Assembly (NCBI GenBank): GCA_029554925.1 | Contig: JAKPUV010000897.1 | Span: forward strand, 1 to 6,609 | Length of the DNA: 6,609 nucleotides | Direction of reading: 5' to 3' | From: Candidatus Hydrogenedentota bacterium | Lineage (GTDB): Bacteria; Hydrogenedentota; Hydrogenedentia; Hydrogenedentales; CAITNO01 | Shown: piece by piece, positions 4,664 through 6,609 of the stretch | Layout of the letters: each line of letters begins with the position of its first letter | How positions within the stretch are numbered: the first letter of the stretch is position 1 | Notes under the pieces: generated by a model | Databases searched by the model: none | Seen by the model: only the letters and a program-made list of their open reading frames with translations | What the model was told of the DNA's origin: nothing | Made by a program: the position numbers and the translations under genes

Positions 4664-6609
4664 TCAGTCGCGCCGGGCGCCGCCGAGCGCCGCCAGCAGC
4701 GCCAGGGCCATGCCGCCGAGGAAGAGGTCGCCCAGACGCGCCTTGAGGCCGCCGGGGGTGAGGGCGTCCTTGGCGCAGGCGCAGCCGCCGCATCCCCCCT
4801 CGTCCGCGATGCCCAGCTCGTCGCGGCCGAGCGCGCCGTCCCCGTTGGTGTCGAGGAGGTCGAACACGGCCTGGGAGAGGGAGGGCAGGACCGCCTGCCC
4901 CTCGGCGAAGGACAGGGTGCCGCCGCCGTCGGTGTCGGCCTGGGAGAAGGCCTCCCCCAGCGCGCCGCGCGCGGCCCCGGCCGCGGCGGGGTCCGCGCCC
5001 TTGGACACGGAAAGGTCCACCGCAAAGCCGGCGGCCACCTCGGTGCCCGCGGCGGGGCTCTGGCTGATGACCCGGCCCGCCGCGACGGTCTCGCTGAAGA
5101 CCTCGGTGACCGCGCCGAGCGTCAGGCCCGCCGCGCCCACGGCCGCGCCCGCCGCCGCCTGCGTCATCCCCGCCACGTTCGGAACGGTGCCGGGCTGGGC
5201 GCCCTTGGACACCACGAGGGCCACGGCGGAGCCGGGGGCCGCATCCGCGCCCGCCTCGGGGCTCTGACTCACCACCTGGCCCGCGGGCACCGTCGCGCTG
5301 AAGACTTCGGTGACCGCACCCAGCGTCAGGCCCGCCGCGCCCACGACCGCGCCCGCCGCCGCCTGCGTCATCCCGACCGTGTTCGGAACGCCGACCGGGG
5401 CCGGCCCTTCGGAGACCACAACATCCACGGCGGAGCCGGGGGCCGCCTCCGTGCCCGCCGCCGGGCTCTGGCTGATGATCTGCCCGGCGGGCACGGCCGC
5501 GCTAAAGGCCTCCGTGACCGTGCCGAGCGCCAGGCCCGCCGCGCCGATGGCCGCGCCCGCCGCCGTCTGCGTCATCCCGGCCACGTTGGGAACCGTGGCG
5601 GGCTGCACGCCCCTGGACACGGTGAGGGCGACCGCCGCGCCGGGAAGCACGCTCACGCCCGCCGCCGGATTCTGGCTCACGACCTGCCCGGCGGGCACCA
5701 CCGCGCTGAAGGCCTCCGTGACCGTGCCGACCAGCAGGCCCGCGCCGGTGAGCGCGGCCGCCGCGTCGGTCTGCGTCATGCCGGCGACGTCCGGGACGGC
5801 GACGGGTTCGGGGCCCTTGGACACAAGGATGTTCACCGGCGTGCCCGGGGCGACCATGGCGCCCGCCGCCGGATTCTGGCCCACGACCCGCCCGACGGGC
5901 ACCACCGCGCTGTACTGCTCCGCGGCCATGCCCAGGGTCAGCTCCGCCGCGACAAGCGCGGCCTCCGCCTCCAGCTCCATCATCCCCGAGAGGTCCGGAA
6001 CCGCCCGGTCGCCGGGGGGCGCGGAGCCCTTGGACACCTCCAGATCCACCGCGGATCCCGGGGCGGCCAACGCGCCGGCGGCCGGGGCCTGGGCGATCAC
6101 GATTCCCGCCGGAACCGTGTCGCTGTAACTTTCCGTCACCACGCCCAGCACCAGCCCCGCCGCGCCGATGGCCGCGCCCGCGGCGGCCTCCGTCATGCCG
6201 ACGACACCGGGGACCGTGACAGGCTCCACCCCCTTCGACACTACCAGGTAAACGGCGTCACCGGGCCCGGCGTCCGCGCCCGCCGCCGGGTTCTGGCTGA
6301 CCACCTGCCCGGCGGGCGCCGAGGCGTCCCACTGCTCCATGATTGCGCCGACGGTGAAACCCGCGCCTGTGAGAGCGGCTTCCGCGTCCGCCTGCGCCAG
6401 CCCCACGACATCGGGCACCACGACGCAGGGGCCGCGTGACACCACCAGGGCGACGGCGTTTCCGGTGTAGAGCTGCGTGCCCGCCTCGGGGAACTGGCTG
6501 ATGACCAGGCCCGCGGGCACCGTGTCGCTGCACTGCTCCGTCGTTGCGGAGATCACCAGGTCCACCACGTCCAGAAGTCCGAAGGCGGTGTCCTGTGTCT
6601 GGCCGGTCA
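4664..6609 (-). CDS. PASTA-repeat surface protein with EF-hand pair and membrane-anchor-like tail (5' end outside window)
   Basis: This is the C-terminal part of an extracytoplasmic repeat protein; its N-terminus lies beyond the window. The frame stays open to the edge, so the first in-frame GTG (6568) is not a real start: the 14 codons upstream of it still align residue for residue with the PASTA repeats. Numbering from that GTG, PASTA repeats end at residues 46, 113, 181, 252, 320, 388, 456 and 524, each with a VPxVxGMTQ-like opening, a VPAGxVxSQxPAAG core and a VSKG-like end. Two EF-hand loops follow (545-556 and 573-584), then a Cys cluster (C593, C596, C598), a hydrophobic segment (615-630) and the terminal residues ARRD. 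PASTA domains are known from penicillin-binding proteins and Stk/PknB kinases, where they can bind muropeptides; no kinase or transpeptidase domain is visible here. A role as a calcium-stabilised stalk, adhesin or wall-binding protein is inference. A hairpin downstream suggests a transcript separate from the following operon. Confidence 0.9.
   Translation of the reverse strand, partial: TGQTQDTAFGLLDVVDLVISATTEQCSDTVPAGLVISQFPEAGTQLYTGNAVALVVSRGPCVVVPDVVGLAQADAEAALTGAGFTVGAIMEQWDASAPAGQVVSQNPAAGADAGPGDAVYLVVSKGVEPVTVPGVVGMTEAAAGAAIGAAGLVLGVVTESYSDTVPAGIVIAQAPAAGALAAPGSAVDLEVSKGSAPPGDRAVPDLSGMMELEAEAALVAAELTLGMAAEQYSAVVPVGRVVGQNPAAGAMVAPGTPVNILVSKGPEPVAVPDVAGMTQTDAAAALTGAGLLVGTVTEAFSAVVPAGQVVSQNPAAGVSVLPGAAVALTVSRGVQPATVPNVAGMTQTAAGAAIGAAGLALGTVTEAFSAAVPAGQIISQSPAAGTEAAPGSAVDVVVSEGPAPVGVPNTVGMTQAAAGAVVGAAGLTLGAVTEVFSATVPAGQVVSQSPEAGADAAPGSAVALVVSKGAQPGTVPNVAGMTQAAAGAAVGAAGLTLGAVTEVFSETVAAGRVISQSPAAGTEVAAGFAVDLSVSKGADPAAAGAARGALGEAFSQADTDGGGTLSFAEGQAVLPSLSQAVFDLLDTNGDGALGRDELGIADEGGCGGCACAKDALTPGGLKARLGDLFLGGMALALLAALGGARRD
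4667..4798 (-). other. Candidate C-terminal sorting or anchoring signal
   Basis: The last 44 residues contain GGCGGCAC, a spacer of about 16 residues rich in Gly and Leu, a 16-residue hydrophobic stretch beginning LFLGGMALALL (4726-4679), and the terminal residues ARRD. This order (short signature motif, transmembrane helix, basic end at the extreme C-terminus) is that of bacterial protein-sorting tails such as PEP-CTERM, MYXO-CTERM and Synerg-CTERM. The Cys cluster is most like MYXO-CTERM in style, but I cannot assign it to a named family. It could also be a plain tail anchor. Confidence 0.55.
4817..4936 (-). other. EF-hand pair in the PASTA protein
   Basis: The first 12-residue loop (4936-4901) reads DTDGGGTLSFAE, which fits the EF-hand pattern except for Gly at loop position 5 where Asp, Asn or Ser is usual. 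The second loop (4852-4817) reads DTNGDGALGRDE and fits fully, with Asp-1, Asn-3, Asp-5, Gly-6, Leu-8 and Glu-12. The 28-residue spacing between loop starts is close to the roughly 36 of classic paired EF-hands but shorter. A dockerin-like module is the main alternative; Glu at position 12 of both loops favours EF-hand. Calcium binding is inferred from these ligands. Confidence 0.75.
4997..6609 (-). repeat. Tandem array of eight PASTA repeats, about 204 bases each
   Basis: Repeat units lie at 6609-6431 (cut by the edge), 6430-6230, 6229-6026, 6025-5813, 5812-5609, 5608-5405, 5404-5201 and 5200-4997. Five of the seven complete units are exactly 68 codons; the second has 67 and the fourth 71, the latter with a longer, divergent inter-repeat linker. 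The last four units resemble each other most. Bases 5101-5170 and 5305-5374, exactly 204 apart in the last two units, differ at only 4 of 70 positions, which points to recent duplication or gene conversion at this end. Confidence 0.92.

Noticed and set aside
4652..6439. A 595-codon open frame on the plus strand with repetitive His/Arg/Gly-rich sequence
   Set aside because: Its periodicity is the mirror image of the PASTA repeats on the other strand; the minus frame has clear PASTA and EF-hand motifs while this one has none.
4997..6609. Regular repeats as a CRISPR array or non-coding satellite
   Set aside because: The period is 204 bases with coding constraint, protein-level PASTA conservation and no short identical repeats separated by unique spacers.

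Overview
This is a very GC-rich window with every supportable gene on the minus strand, so transcription runs from high to low coordinates. The base composition, a secreted PASTA-repeat protein with no visible kinase, and a C-terminal Cys-cluster/transmembrane/basic tail suggest a free-living bacterium from an under-cultured high-GC lineage. Hydrogenedentota, Planctomycetota or myxobacteria-like groups are guesses; no rRNA or other phylogenetic marker is present.

Layout, in transcription order. (1) 6609-4664 is the 3' part of a gene for a surface or secreted protein. It has eight PASTA repeats (the first cut by the window edge), a pair of EF-hand calcium loops, then a tail resembling a sorting signal. 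A strong GC hairpin at 4608-4635 probably ends this transcript. (2) 4664-4464 is a 200-base intergenic region with that hairpin, a candidate sigma70-type promoter overlapping a small palindrome, an 18-base perfect palindrome in the leader, and a strong Shine-Dalgarno site. (3) 4463-121 is a tight three-gene operon: a KDPG/KHG-family aldolase, a 741-residue fusion of an AmiE/YbbE-like serine hydrolase with a NamZ (DUF1343, GH171) exo-muramidase, and a fusion of a NUDT19-like Nudix domain with a LACTB2-like metallo-beta-lactamase domain. The first junction is a 4-base ATGA overlap and the second a 3-base gap. (4) 120-1 holds a hairpin with a short T-run, possibly the operon terminator, and possibly the first 25 codons of a further gene.

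How the genes may work together. The fusion joins two activities that are separate neighbouring genes in the Bacillus subtilis MurNAc-salvage cluster: removal of the stem peptide from MurNAc and release of terminal MurNAc from glycan. With no visible signal peptide it may act on imported muropeptides. The aldolase could draw sugar acids, possibly amino-sugar derived, into pyruvate and a triose phosphate. The Nudix-MBL protein could clear a nucleotide, CoA or thioester by-product. This cell-wall/amino-sugar salvage reading is inference; the individual domain calls are well supported by motifs. The fused architectures and their combination are the most notable content. I see no mobile element, CRISPR array, tRNA or rRNA.
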